Assembly: GCF_041146875.1 (NCBI RefSeq)
Contig: NZ_JBFRXP010000004.1
Span: 1 to 64,000, forward strand
Source: Igneacidithiobacillus sp041146875
Lineage (GTDB): Bacteria > Pseudomonadota > Gammaproteobacteria > Acidithiobacillales > Acidithiobacillaceae
DNA length: 64,000 nt
Direction of reading: 5' to 3'
The notes under the pieces: generated by a model
Seen by the model: only the letters and a program-made list of their open reading frames with translations
Told to the model about the DNA's origin: nothing
Database searches by the model: none
Made by a program: the position numbers and the translations under genes
Part shown: one piece after another, positions 8,188 through 15,482 of the stretch
Layout of the letters: every line of letters begins with the position of its first letter
Position numbering within the stretch: the first letter of the stretch is position 1

Positions 8188-9179
8188 GCGGCCTGGGCGG
8201 TTTGAACAAATCTCCGGATGGCGTCGTTCTGGGGCTGGTGCAACTGCAACTGCCCGTCGTGAAAACGCCAGCGGATCTGACCCTTCAGATGGAGAAGGTC
8301 TGCGCCATGGTGGCGAAAGCAAAGAACGGGATGCCCACTCTGGATCTGGTGGTCTTCCCGGAGTATGCGCTCCATGGACTGTCGATGGATACCAACCCGG
8401 AAATCATGGTGCGCATGGATGGGCCTGAGGTTGCCGCGCTGCAGGCTGCCTGCGTGGAGCACGCCGTTTGGGGCTGTTTCTCCATCATGGAATACAACCC
8501 GGATGGCTACCCGTACAACACGGGGCTGATCATCGATGCCGAAGGCGTGATCCGCCTGAAGTATCGCAAGCTCCATCCATGGGTGCCGGTGGAACCCTGG
8601 GAACCGGGTGACATGGGCATTCCCGTGTGCGAAGGACCGAACGGCAGCACCCTGGCATTGATTATCTGTCACGACGGGATGTTCCCCGAAATGGCGCGGG
8701 AATGCGCCTATCGCGGGGCCGACATCATGTTGCGTACAGCGGGCTACACCGCACCGATCCGTCATTCCTGGAAGATCACCAATCAGGCGAATGCCTTCTG
8801 CAACCTCATGTACACCGCAAGCGTTTGCATGGCGGGCACGGACGGGACGTTCAACTCGATGGGTGAAGGAATGGTGGTCAATTTCGACGGGACAACCCTG
8901 GTCGAGGGTAGCGGCGTACCGGACCAGATCATCACGGCCGAGGTCCGACCGGCCCTGGCACGTGAAGCGCGGCGTCTGTGGGGGGTGGAGAACAACATCT
9001 ACCAGCTCGGACACCGCGGTTACGTCGCCGTCGACGGTGGGGCAAAAGACTGCCCGTACACCTTCATGCAGGACCTGGTCGCCGGTACCTACCGGTTGCC
9101 TTGGGAAGATCAGGTGGAGGTCACGGACGGCACGTCCTGCGGCTTCCCCAAACCCGTTCGAAAGTACGGCGCGGCATGA
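8184..9179 (+). CDS. amiF: Formamidase AmiF (nitrilase superfamily)
   Basis: Hydrolyses formamide to formate and ammonia. It has 331 residues and follows AmiF rather than AmiE: it starts with the short SGLGGLNK leader, has SIMEYNPDG and LENNIY-like segments, and ends with the LPWEDQVEVTDG tail typical of AmiF. The triad is Glu60 (FPEYALHG), Lys129 (KYRKLHPW) and Cys162 (IICHDGMFPE). CHDG in place of the AmiE CDDG is characteristic of formamidases. It shares an ATGA overlap with a possible upstream peptide. With FmdA upstream this is the second formamidase of the window, from an unrelated fold. Confidence 0.93.
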   Translation: MSGLGGLNKSPDGVVLGLVQLQLPVVKTPADLTLQMEKVCAMVAKAKNGMPTLDLVVFPEYALHGLSMDTNPEIMVRMDGPEVAALQAACVEHAVWGCFSIMEYNPDGYPYNTGLIIDAEGVIRLKYRKLHPWVPVEPWEPGDMGIPVCEGPNGSTLALIICHDGMFPEMARECAYRGADIMLRTAGYTAPIRHSWKITNQANAFCNLMYTASVCMAGTDGTFNSMGEGMVVNFDGTTLVEGSGVPDQIITAEVRPALAREARRLWGVENNIYQLGHRGYVAVDGGAKDCPYTFMQDLVAGTYRLPWEDQVEVTDGTSCGFPKPVRKYGAA

Positions 9180-9331
9180 GTGTTTATCCACCAGTACATA
9201 TGCGCTCTGCGCCTTGGCCTTCAGCTCGTTCACTCCATTCGGACGTCCTGAAGGTGCTGCTCGGTGATCGAGCGGCGGCAATGCGTACGGATACGGTCAT
9301 TCAATCGTTCGAATCGAACGATCTTTATTAA
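9176..9331 (+). CDS. Possible 51-residue protein downstream of amiF
   Basis: The ATG overlaps the amiF stop (ATGA) and the frame stays open for 51 codons, ending 17 bp before the alpha/beta hydrolase start. The sequence (VLKVLLGDRAAAMRTD in the middle) could form a short helix, but I recognise no family. Its last codons contain a perfect 19-bp palindrome, so the stretch could equally be a regulatory leader. Confidence 0.3.
   Translation: MSVYPPVHMRSAPWPSARSLHSDVLKVLLGDRAAAMRTDTVIQSFESNDLY
9304..9322. promoter_or_regulatory. Perfect 19-bp palindrome upstream of the alpha/beta hydrolase
   Basis: ATCGTTCGA-A-TCGAACGAT is a perfect inverted repeat with 9-bp arms and a single central base, placed 26 bp before the hydrolase ATG. 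It could be an operator for a dimeric repressor or an RNA hairpin that processes or stabilises the polycistronic message. No T-run follows, so it is not a terminator. Confidence 0.6.
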
Positions 9332-9348
9332 ACCTTGAGGAATATGAA

Positions 9349-10362
9349 ATGAGTGATTACAAGATTTTTGAAATGGGTGACGTGGTTCTGCAGTCCGGCG
9401 CCACCATTCGTGACGCCAAACTGGCATACAAGACCTTCGGTACGCTGAACGCGGCGAAAGACAACGTCATCGTGTATCCGACCTGGTATTCCGGTCAACA
9501 CTACGACAACGAGTGGCTGGTCGGCCCCGGTATGGCGCTGGATCCTGAAAAGTACTTCATCATCATTCCGAACATGTTCGGCAACGGTCTGTCGTCTTCG
9601 CCAAGCAATACCCCGGAACCCTACAACCAGTCTCGTTTCCCGGGTGTTACTTCCTACGATAACGTCAGCTTCCAGCACCGCCTGGTGACCGAGGTATTCG
9701 GCATCGAGAAAATCGCGCTGGTGACCGGTTGGTCCATGGGCGCGCAACAGACTTTCCAATGGGGCGCGTCCTACCCGGATATGGTCGAGCGCATCCTGCC
9801 GTTCTGCGGTTCGGCGAAGACCTCCGTGCACAACTTCGTGTTCCTCGAAAGCGTCAAGGCCGCTCTGACCGCCGATGCCGCCTGGAACAACGGCTGGTAC
9901 GAGAAGCCGCCGACCAAGGGCTTGCGCGCCATGGCACGTGTGTACGCCGGTTGGGGTTTCTCCCAGGCGTTCTACCGCGAGAAGCTGTACCTCCAATACG
10001 GCTACTCTTCGCTGGAAGACTTCCTGGTCGCGTTCTGGGAGGGCTTCTTCCTTGCGCGTGACGCCAACAACCTGCTGGCCATGCTGTGGACCTGGCAACA
10101 GGGCGACATCAGCAACAACCCGCTGTACGGCGGCGACTTCGAGAAGGCGTTGGGCGCGATCAAGGCCAAGGCCATCGTTATGCCGGGGCAGACCGATCTG
10201 TACTTCCCGCCGGAAGATAACGAGTACGAAGTCAGCAAGATGCCGGACGCCGAGTTCCGTCCGATCCCATCGATCTGGGGACACTTTGCCGGCGGCCCGG
10301 GCATGAACAAGGTGGACGTGAAGTTCATCGACGATGCCTTGAAGGAACTGTTGGCTCGCTAA
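9349..10362 (+). CDS. Alpha/beta-fold hydrolase (homoserine O-acetyltransferase-like)
   Basis: Soluble 337-residue enzyme of the MetX-like alpha/beta hydrolase group. The nucleophile elbow GWSMGA places Ser129, the acid is Asp283 (GQTDLYFP) and the base is His312 (WGHFAGGPG), giving a complete Ser-Asp-His triad. The N-terminal strand block with LAYKTFGTLNAAKDN is typical of homoserine acetyltransferase-like proteins. The amidase setting and the lack of any methionine gene nearby argue for a catabolic hydrolase, perhaps of amide or ester precursors that feed AmiE and AmiF. The substrate is unknown. TTGAGGAATATGAA precedes the ATG, and a perfect palindrome sits just upstream. Confidence 0.8.
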   Translation: MSDYKIFEMGDVVLQSGATIRDAKLAYKTFGTLNAAKDNVIVYPTWYSGQHYDNEWLVGPGMALDPEKYFIIIPNMFGNGLSSSPSNTPEPYNQSRFPGVTSYDNVSFQHRLVTEVFGIEKIALVTGWSMGAQQTFQWGASYPDMVERILPFCGSAKTSVHNFVFLESVKAALTADAAWNNGWYEKPPTKGLRAMARVYAGWGFSQAFYREKLYLQYGYSSLEDFLVAFWEGFFLARDANNLLAMLWTWQQGDISNNPLYGGDFEKALGAIKAKAIVMPGQTDLYFPPEDNEYEVSKMPDAEFRPIPSIWGHFAGGPGMNKVDVKFIDDALKELLAR

Positions 10363-10376
10363 TCCGGGCAGTCATC

Positions 10377-10408
10377 TCCGTCCGGCGCTGCCTGCGGCTC
10401 CGGATGGA
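10377..10408 (+). other. Hairpin in the hydrolase-vWA intergenic region
   Basis: Arms TCCGTCCGG and CCGGATGGA (nine pairs, one G-T) enclose a GC-rich 14-base loop 15 bp after the hydrolase stop. There is no T-run, so this is an RNA-processing or partial-termination candidate rather than a clear intrinsic terminator. Confidence 0.4.
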
Positions 10409-10481
10409 TTGTCCGGTCGTCATAAAGCCCTTGCGGAACGATGTTCTGGTTGCCGCATCATTGCGGTAGCCCCAAATTCTT

Positions 10482-11645
10482 ATGTCCGTTTCCATGAAGA
10501 CTCCTATGGCTAATCTCATACCTCAACAATTGGAAGCGGAACCTGTTGTGTCATCTCAGTCCTTCGAGGACGTGCGACATCTATTAAATCTGTATCTGAT
10601 CGCACTCTGGGGACATTCTTTCGATCTGGCTGGCATTCCGGCCGCGTCGGGATCGGCAGCCGTTCGCCCCCGTATTGATCAGACCCATATTCGACTGCCG
10701 TCTTCACTGCCCCGGCAAGGGGAGGTGACCGCGCGGCGAGTCTATATTGCAGCAGCGGTCCATGCGGCCGCCCATCGCATGTACAGCCAACCGTTGAACC
10801 CCGAGTCACTGAACGCGCGTCAGCGACATCTGGTTGAACTGGTCGAGGACGCTCGGGTCGAGTACCTCGCCTTTTCGCACTTCCCGGGATTGCGTCGGCT
10901 CTGGCTGGATCTGCATCCTCCGGTGTCACCGGACCCCACGCCCTTTGCGACACTGATGTGGCGTCTTTCCCGTGGTTTGCTGGAACTGGAACAGTCCACG
11001 GACGACGACTTCATGGTTCGTAAGGCCATCTCTCTGTTTCAGGAACGAATTTCCGAAATCGATGACGCAAGGACGGCCCGTGAAATCGGATTGCGTTTGG
11101 CCCACGATATCGGCCAGATGCGCCTGTCGATGGACGAGGGCAGCGTGCCGCCAATGGCCGTCTACCGGGATGACAACCAGCATCTCTGGTATGAAGAGCA
11201 CCCGTTGCCCGAAGAGACGAAGGCCGCCGATCAGGCGACAGAAGGCGTGCAAGCCGGCGCGCAGTTCGAGGAAGCCGCCGAGGGACGGCAATTGGCCTTC
11301 ACCGAAGTTCCTCAGGTGTCGAGTGATGCCGAGGCTGGCTATCGAATCGAAGAGGTGACGGAAGACGCACAACTGACGTTCTTCCAGACCAGCGAAGACG
11401 AGGAAATGCATCCATCACGCTACCCGGAATGGTTCGCCCGATTCGGTGTCGAACGGGAAAACTGGTGCGCCGTGCACGAACGAAATGCGGAAGAGGGCGA
11501 CATGGACTGGGCGCCCGCGGTGATTGCGGCCAATCGCCCGTTGCTGTCCAACCTGCGCCGTGTTGTCGGTGCCTTGCGCAGTCGGCACCGTGTGTTGTTG
11601 CGCAAACAGGAACGGGGGATGAGCTGGATCTGGATGCGGCGCTGA
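10482..11645 (+). CDS. NorD/CbbO-type von Willebrand protein, N-terminal part (frameshifted gene)
   Basis: 387-residue N-terminal portion of a NorD/CbbO-like protein; such proteins partner MoxR-type AAA+ ATPases (NorQ/CbbQ) in metalloenzyme maturation or Rubisco activation. It contains the helical region with AAAVHAAAHRMYSQPLNP, a long acidic linker and the conserved WxPxxI-like segment (DWAPAVIAANRPLL), then runs out of frame in a G5 tract at 11614-11618. Adding one G would continue directly into the downstream vWA domain (QERG-DELDLDAALRA). The start is uncertain: ATGs at 10482, 10494 and 10509 all lack a strong ribosome site. No AAA+ partner is present in the window, which leaves its role in the amidase cluster open. 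Either a sequencing error, a disabled gene or a -1 frameshift gene. Confidence 0.7.
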   Translation: MSVSMKTPMANLIPQQLEAEPVVSSQSFEDVRHLLNLYLIALWGHSFDLAGIPAASGSAAVRPRIDQTHIRLPSSLPRQGEVTARRVYIAAAVHAAAHRMYSQPLNPESLNARQRHLVELVEDARVEYLAFSHFPGLRRLWLDLHPPVSPDPTPFATLMWRLSRGLLELEQSTDDDFMVRKAISLFQERISEIDDARTAREIGLRLAHDIGQMRLSMDEGSVPPMAVYRDDNQHLWYEEHPLPEETKAADQATEGVQAGAQFEEAAEGRQLAFTEVPQVSSDAEAGYRIEEVTEDAQLTFFQTSEDEEMHPSRYPEWFARFGVERENWCAVHERNAEEGDMDWAPAVIAANRPLLSNLRRVVGALRSRHRVLLRKQERGMSWIWMRR

Positions 11646-11650
11646 GGGCG

Positions 11651-12313
11651 ATGGCGGATATCCGTAACGGGCAGGAGCCGGACCCGCGCGTGTTCATTCG
11701 CACACGACCGCAGGACGATCAGGTTCTGGCGTTGTCGCTGTTGCTCGATCTTTCCGAATCGGTGAACAACCCCGATCCCGTCAGCGGTCGTCCCATTCTG
11801 GATTTGGCCCGCGAAGCCGTTCTTCTGTTGGCCGAGACCGCGACGGATCTTGGCTCCGAACTGTCTTTGGCCGGGTTTCACTCTCAAGGACGTCATCTAG
11901 TAGATTACCAGAGCGCCAAGCGCTTTGATGAGCCTTTCGATACGGCGGCCAAGTCGCGCCTTGCCGGGTTTAAAGGGCGTTACTCCACTCGGATGGGAGC
12001 GGCGATCCGGCATGCGAGCGAGGCATTGCTCACGCGGGGCTCATACAACCGGATAATGCTGATCGTGACCGACGGTGAACCTTCTGATATTGACGTCTTT
12101 GATCCAGAGCATCTAATGCTGGACACACGTCATGCAGTGATTCAGGCGCGTCATCGTGGTATCTATGTTTTCTGTATCAGCCTGGATACGTATTCTGAGG
12201 AATATGTTGAACGCATATTCGGAAAAAAATATTTTGTTATTTCATGCAATCCACTTTACTTGTCTGAGCAAATGGCGAGATTGTTCCTGCGTTTCGCGCA
12301 TAAGAATCTCTAG
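11651..12313 (+). CDS. NorD/CbbO-type von Willebrand protein, vWA domain (frameshifted gene)
   Basis: C-terminal half of the same gene, carrying the whole metal-ion-dependent adhesion site of a vWA domain: DLSES (DxSxS), the STRMG threonine and the VTDGEPSD aspartate. The open frame extends upstream, but coding similarity to the family starts exactly where the other half leaves off (GDELDLDAALRAMADIRNG). ATG 11651 is only the first convenient start. The last ~200 bp (IFGKKYFVISCNPLYL) become AT-rich compared with the rest of the gene, suggesting a recombination boundary inside it. As an independent protein it would lack the N-terminal helical region. Confidence 0.65.
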   Translation: MADIRNGQEPDPRVFIRTRPQDDQVLALSLLLDLSESVNNPDPVSGRPILDLAREAVLLLAETATDLGSELSLAGFHSQGRHLVDYQSAKRFDEPFDTAAKSRLAGFKGRYSTRMGAAIRHASEALLTRGSYNRIMLIVTDGEPSDIDVFDPEHLMLDTRHAVIQARHRGIYVFCISLDTYSEEYVERIFGKKYFVISCNPLYLSEQMARLFLRFAHKNL

Positions 12314-12366
12314 AAGGAAATTCGAATGCCTCAGTGAACGGCAAAGTAATCAAATTTGTCAAATCC

Positions 12367-12390
12367 TTGCCGGCCGAATTGCCGGCCGAA
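12367..12390. repeat. Two tandem copies of a 12-bp GC-rich repeat
   Basis: TTGCCGGCCGAA occurs twice back to back. Because GCCGGC is self-complementary, the pair can also fold as a six-base stem with a CGAATT loop. It sits about 55 bp after the vWA stop, so it may act as a weak terminator, although only a broken T-rich stretch follows. Confidence 0.5.
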
Positions 12391-12497
12391 GGAGGGCTTT
12401 CTCATCACGATATGCGCTGCATTTGTTATAATATTACAACAATGATTGATCCCTGCACGCAAAATAGGATGCAGTCCAGAGCCCACCGTGTCGTGGC

Positions 12498-12755
12498 ATG
12501 CCCTATGCCGTGATGATGGCTACGGGCGGGGTGGCGTATTTTGTCATTGGCTCAGCAGATGAGCATATCGGTATCCATACGATTCCCCTTGGCTTGGCTG
12601 TGCTGAGTTCCGCTTTGGCGTTTTTAGTGCATGGTGAAGATCTCCCCATGCTGTTTACTCTCGCAGAAGCCTTGCTCGCCCTTAATTGGCTCTTGACTAT
12701 TTTCTGCGTATCGCAATTGTCCTTGTCTCTATACCAATTCGGCATACCTTGGTAA
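12498..12755 (+). CDS. Possible small membrane protein
   Basis: 85 codons encoding a very hydrophobic product with two or three membrane segments (YAVMMATGGVAYFVIG; LFTLAEALLALNWLLTIF). No ribosome site precedes the ATG and no family is recognised. The stretch lies at the right edge of the amide island in AT-richer DNA and is convergent with the MFS gene. It could be a remnant of a larger membrane protein. Confidence 0.35.
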   Translation: MPYAVMMATGGVAYFVIGSADEHIGIHTIPLGLAVLSSALAFLVHGEDLPMLFTLAEALLALNWLLTIFCVSQLSLSLYQFGIPW

Positions 12756-12759
12756 AAAA

Positions 12760-14283
12760 TTAGTGGTGCCTGATTTCTCGTGCCCAAGGCGATACGGCGC
12801 TATCCACCAACACCCAGACCAAAAGGCCTAAGGCCAGCAATCCGAAGACCCCGGCAGCTTCGGCAAAGACCTCATTGAAGGCCAGCATCCCGGCCAACCG
12901 CTGATACTCCCCCGCCATGACCTGCGCCGCTGCCGGGTGCGATAGCCCTTGCGTCCCCAGGGTCTGCAACACGGTCTGATAAGCCGCCCGGCTCCCTGCG
13001 GGCAGCTCAGCCAAAAAATGATGGTAGAGGTCTTCGCGCCGGAGCCAAAGCGATGTCACCAGCGGAATCCCCAAGCCCTGACCCAAGGTGCGCAGGGCAT
13101 TGAGCCAGCGGTTTGCATCAGCCTCATGGCCCAGGACCGCTGCAGCACGGCTGCCCAAGTCCATGAAACCCGAAAAGAATCCACCCAAAAATAGGCCAAA
13201 GAATAGCGGCGGCCAGATCAGACTCGTCGGCGTGGCATCCCTGGCGTAATGAGCCACCCAGACAGCACTCAGGGCGGTACCCCCCAGGCACAACACCAAA
13301 AGCAGGCGCGACGAATATGCCCGACGCAGCCACCAGGCACTCCCCAGCAGACCGAGCAACACTGTTGGCGCCATACCAATGAATAGCAGCCCCACCTGCC
13401 AGGTACTGTACCCCAGCAATACCTGGTACTGGACCAAAAAGAGGGCAAACAGCCCCTGGAGGACAGCCGTTGCCAGCAACACTCCCAGGCCCGCTACGCA
13501 AAAGCGCGGACTGCGAAGCAAGACCGCCGGCAAGGGCGAGCGCCGGGTCCAAAGACCTCGTCCCAAAAGCAAAAGCGCCACGCCTAACGCCAGCATCAGG
13601 CCCATGCGGATGGCAGAGGCCCGCCACCAGTCCAAGATCTGCCCGGAATCAGCTACTGCCTGCAAGACACCAATACCAAGCACCAGCAGCAGGAGTGCCG
13701 GCAAATCCGTCGTGTGGCCCGACGCGCGCTGTGGCGCACCGGCAACGGGAAAGCACCACAGTCCCCCCACCGCCACAGCGGCCACCAGCGCTTCCAGCCA
13801 GAAAAAAACCGGCCAGTGGCCATAGCGTATCAACGCCCCAGCCAGCAAGGGCGCCAGAAAAAAGGGCGTCATCCCCAAATAAGACCACGCCAACCGCTGC
13901 CCCTGCCCCCCCGGCCCATGGATGAGACGTTGGAATTGCCGCAGGGCCAAGGGCAGCGCAGTTCCCGCCCCCCAGCCCATCAGCACTCGGGCCGGCAGCA
14001 ACTGCGCCAACGTGCTAGCCGTAGCCGCCAGCACGGCAGTAATCACCACCGTAGCTAAGGCCAACGCCAGGCTGTATCGCTCCCCTAGCACTCGCTCCAA
14101 TTCGGGTAAAAGCAAAAAGGCAATACCCATGGCCGCAAAAAAATCCGCCTGCCCCCACATTCCATACAGGGTGTTAACACCTACCCCACCAGAAATATAC
14201 GGGACCAGGGGTAGATACCCCCCTGCGGCAAAAAGGACAACAAAGGCAGCAGCGGCTAGTAGGCTCATTTGCAGGGCTTTCAT
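12760..14283 (-). CDS. MFS transporter, 14-helix DHA2-like
   Basis: Inner-membrane carrier of 507 residues with about 14 hydrophobic helices, the architecture of the EmrB/QacA-like drug:H+ antiporter group. Helix 4-5 region LLPARVLMGWGAGTALPLALRQ resembles the family motif, and the short loop QYQVLLGYSTWQVGLLFIG is also typical. The ATG at 14283 is chosen over a TTG three codons upstream; neither has a strong ribosome site. It is the last gene of the minus-strand sugar-oxidation cluster, 68 bp after the second MFS gene. Export of organic acids made by the oxidoreductases (for example gluconate), or drug efflux, are both possible. Confidence 0.8.
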   Translation of the reverse strand: MKALQMSLLAAAAFVVLFAAGGYLPLVPYISGGVGVNTLYGMWGQADFFAAMGIAFLLLPELERVLGERYSLALALATVVITAVLAATASTLAQLLPARVLMGWGAGTALPLALRQFQRLIHGPGGQGQRLAWSYLGMTPFFLAPLLAGALIRYGHWPVFFWLEALVAAVAVGGLWCFPVAGAPQRASGHTTDLPALLLLVLGIGVLQAVADSGQILDWWRASAIRMGLMLALGVALLLLGRGLWTRRSPLPAVLLRSPRFCVAGLGVLLATAVLQGLFALFLVQYQVLLGYSTWQVGLLFIGMAPTVLLGLLGSAWWLRRAYSSRLLLVLCLGGTALSAVWVAHYARDATPTSLIWPPLFFGLFLGGFFSGFMDLGSRAAAVLGHEADANRWLNALRTLGQGLGIPLVTSLWLRREDLYHHFLAELPAGSRAAYQTVLQTLGTQGLSHPAAAQVMAGEYQRLAGMLAFNEVFAEAAGVFGLLALGLLVWVLVDSAVSPWAREIRHH

Positions 14284-14351
14284 GGCAAGCAAAGTACGCC
14301 GGCGCTGCCATCAGTGCAAGGTACGCAGCATCGTTGTTGCCATGGTATTCG

Positions 14352-15482
14352 CTATGAGCTGTTGCCCCAGGCGAGCCATATCAGCGGTATGGCCCAGAGC
14401 GCAGAGAACAGATAGATGTGATTCAGTGACAGTAAAGCCTGTAACGGCCCGAGGCCTGCCGAACCGATGCCTTCGCCCACCATCAATGCCCCCACCATGA
14501 GTCCCGCCATTTGTGTGCCTTCCTTGCCGTGCCGGGCAACGCCAAAGGCCATACTGTAGGGGTAGTAAATGCCACAGGCGGCACCCGCCAAGGCAAAGCA
14601 CAGCAATAGTGCAGTGGCGCTATGCAGTTGCGGGATGATCAGAAAACAGGCGGCCATGCCCAGGGGCGCAGCACGGTAGACCCAGCGCCGCGACAACCAT
14701 GGGTCGGGGATGGCACCGAGTACAAAGCGCGCAACCGTCATCCCCCCCCAGAATAGTGAAAGCGCCGCGGCGCCTGTTGCTCTGGCTAGATGATGATCGA
14801 CGCTGACCAGAATGTTCGCCCAGCTACCGAAGCTGCCCTCGCAGATCGCATAGATAACAACGGCTGCCGCGAAGGGGATCATGGACTTTTTCCAGGCACG
14901 CAGACCGCCGATCTCCTGTCCTTGGTTCTCCTCAAGCGCCTGTGGCAAGAGCAAGGTGAGCAGCCAAAGCAGGAGCAGCGCGGCCGGCCACAGCACCCAG
15001 GTCAGCCAGACAGTCGATAGGTGCAGGAGCATGGGCGAGATCGACGTGGCCGCACCGATTACCCCATTGAGGATGGTGACCGCGGCGGTGGCACTGCCGG
15101 CAAAGATCAAGGTGGAGGCGCGATTGATCGCGGCATTGGTGAGACCAAAACCGACGCCGAGCAAGAGGGTTTCGGCCAGCAAAATGACCACCACGAGGCC
15201 CTGGCCACTGAAAAATGCCAGCACCAACAGAACCATGGCGATGGCATTGGCCAGGACCCCAATACGAAAAAGTCCATGGGCACCAAAGCGCTTGTGGATG
15301 CTACCGGCGGCCAAGGCCGCAATGATGGCGCCGATAATCTCGGGGAAGTAGAGCATGCCGTAGGTGCCATTGCCCATGGCGTAGGGGGCGCTGCGCAGAA
15401 TGCTACCCAGGGCCGGGATCAGCACAAAGGCCGAGCCCTGCAAAAATCCCGCAGCGAATACCGCGGTCGTGCCTTTTTTCAT
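14352..15482 (-). CDS. MFS transporter, 12-helix
   Basis: Inner-membrane carrier of 376 residues with 11-12 hydrophobic segments. It begins with MKKGTTAVFAAGFLQG and has the MFS-like loop AAGSIHKRFGAHGLFRIG between helices 2 and 3. It follows the GMC oxidoreductase gene immediately (stop and start adjoin), so the two are almost certainly co-expressed. The cluster context suggests transport of a sugar or sugar acid. Sequence alone does not give a substrate. Confidence 0.82.
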   Translation of the reverse strand: MKKGTTAVFAAGFLQGSAFVLIPALGSILRSAPYAMGNGTYGMLYFPEIIGAIIAALAAGSIHKRFGAHGLFRIGVLANAIAMVLLVLAFFSGQGLVVVILLAETLLLGVGFGLTNAAINRASTLIFAGSATAAVTILNGVIGAATSISPMLLHLSTVWLTWVLWPAALLLLWLLTLLLPQALEENQGQEIGGLRAWKKSMIPFAAAVVIYAICEGSFGSWANILVSVDHHLARATGAAALSLFWGGMTVARFVLGAIPDPWLSRRWVYRAAPLGMAACFLIIPQLHSATALLLCFALAGAACGIYYPYSMAFGVARHGKEGTQMAGLMVGALMVGEGIGSAGLGPLQALLSLNHIYLFSALWAIPLIWLAWGNSS

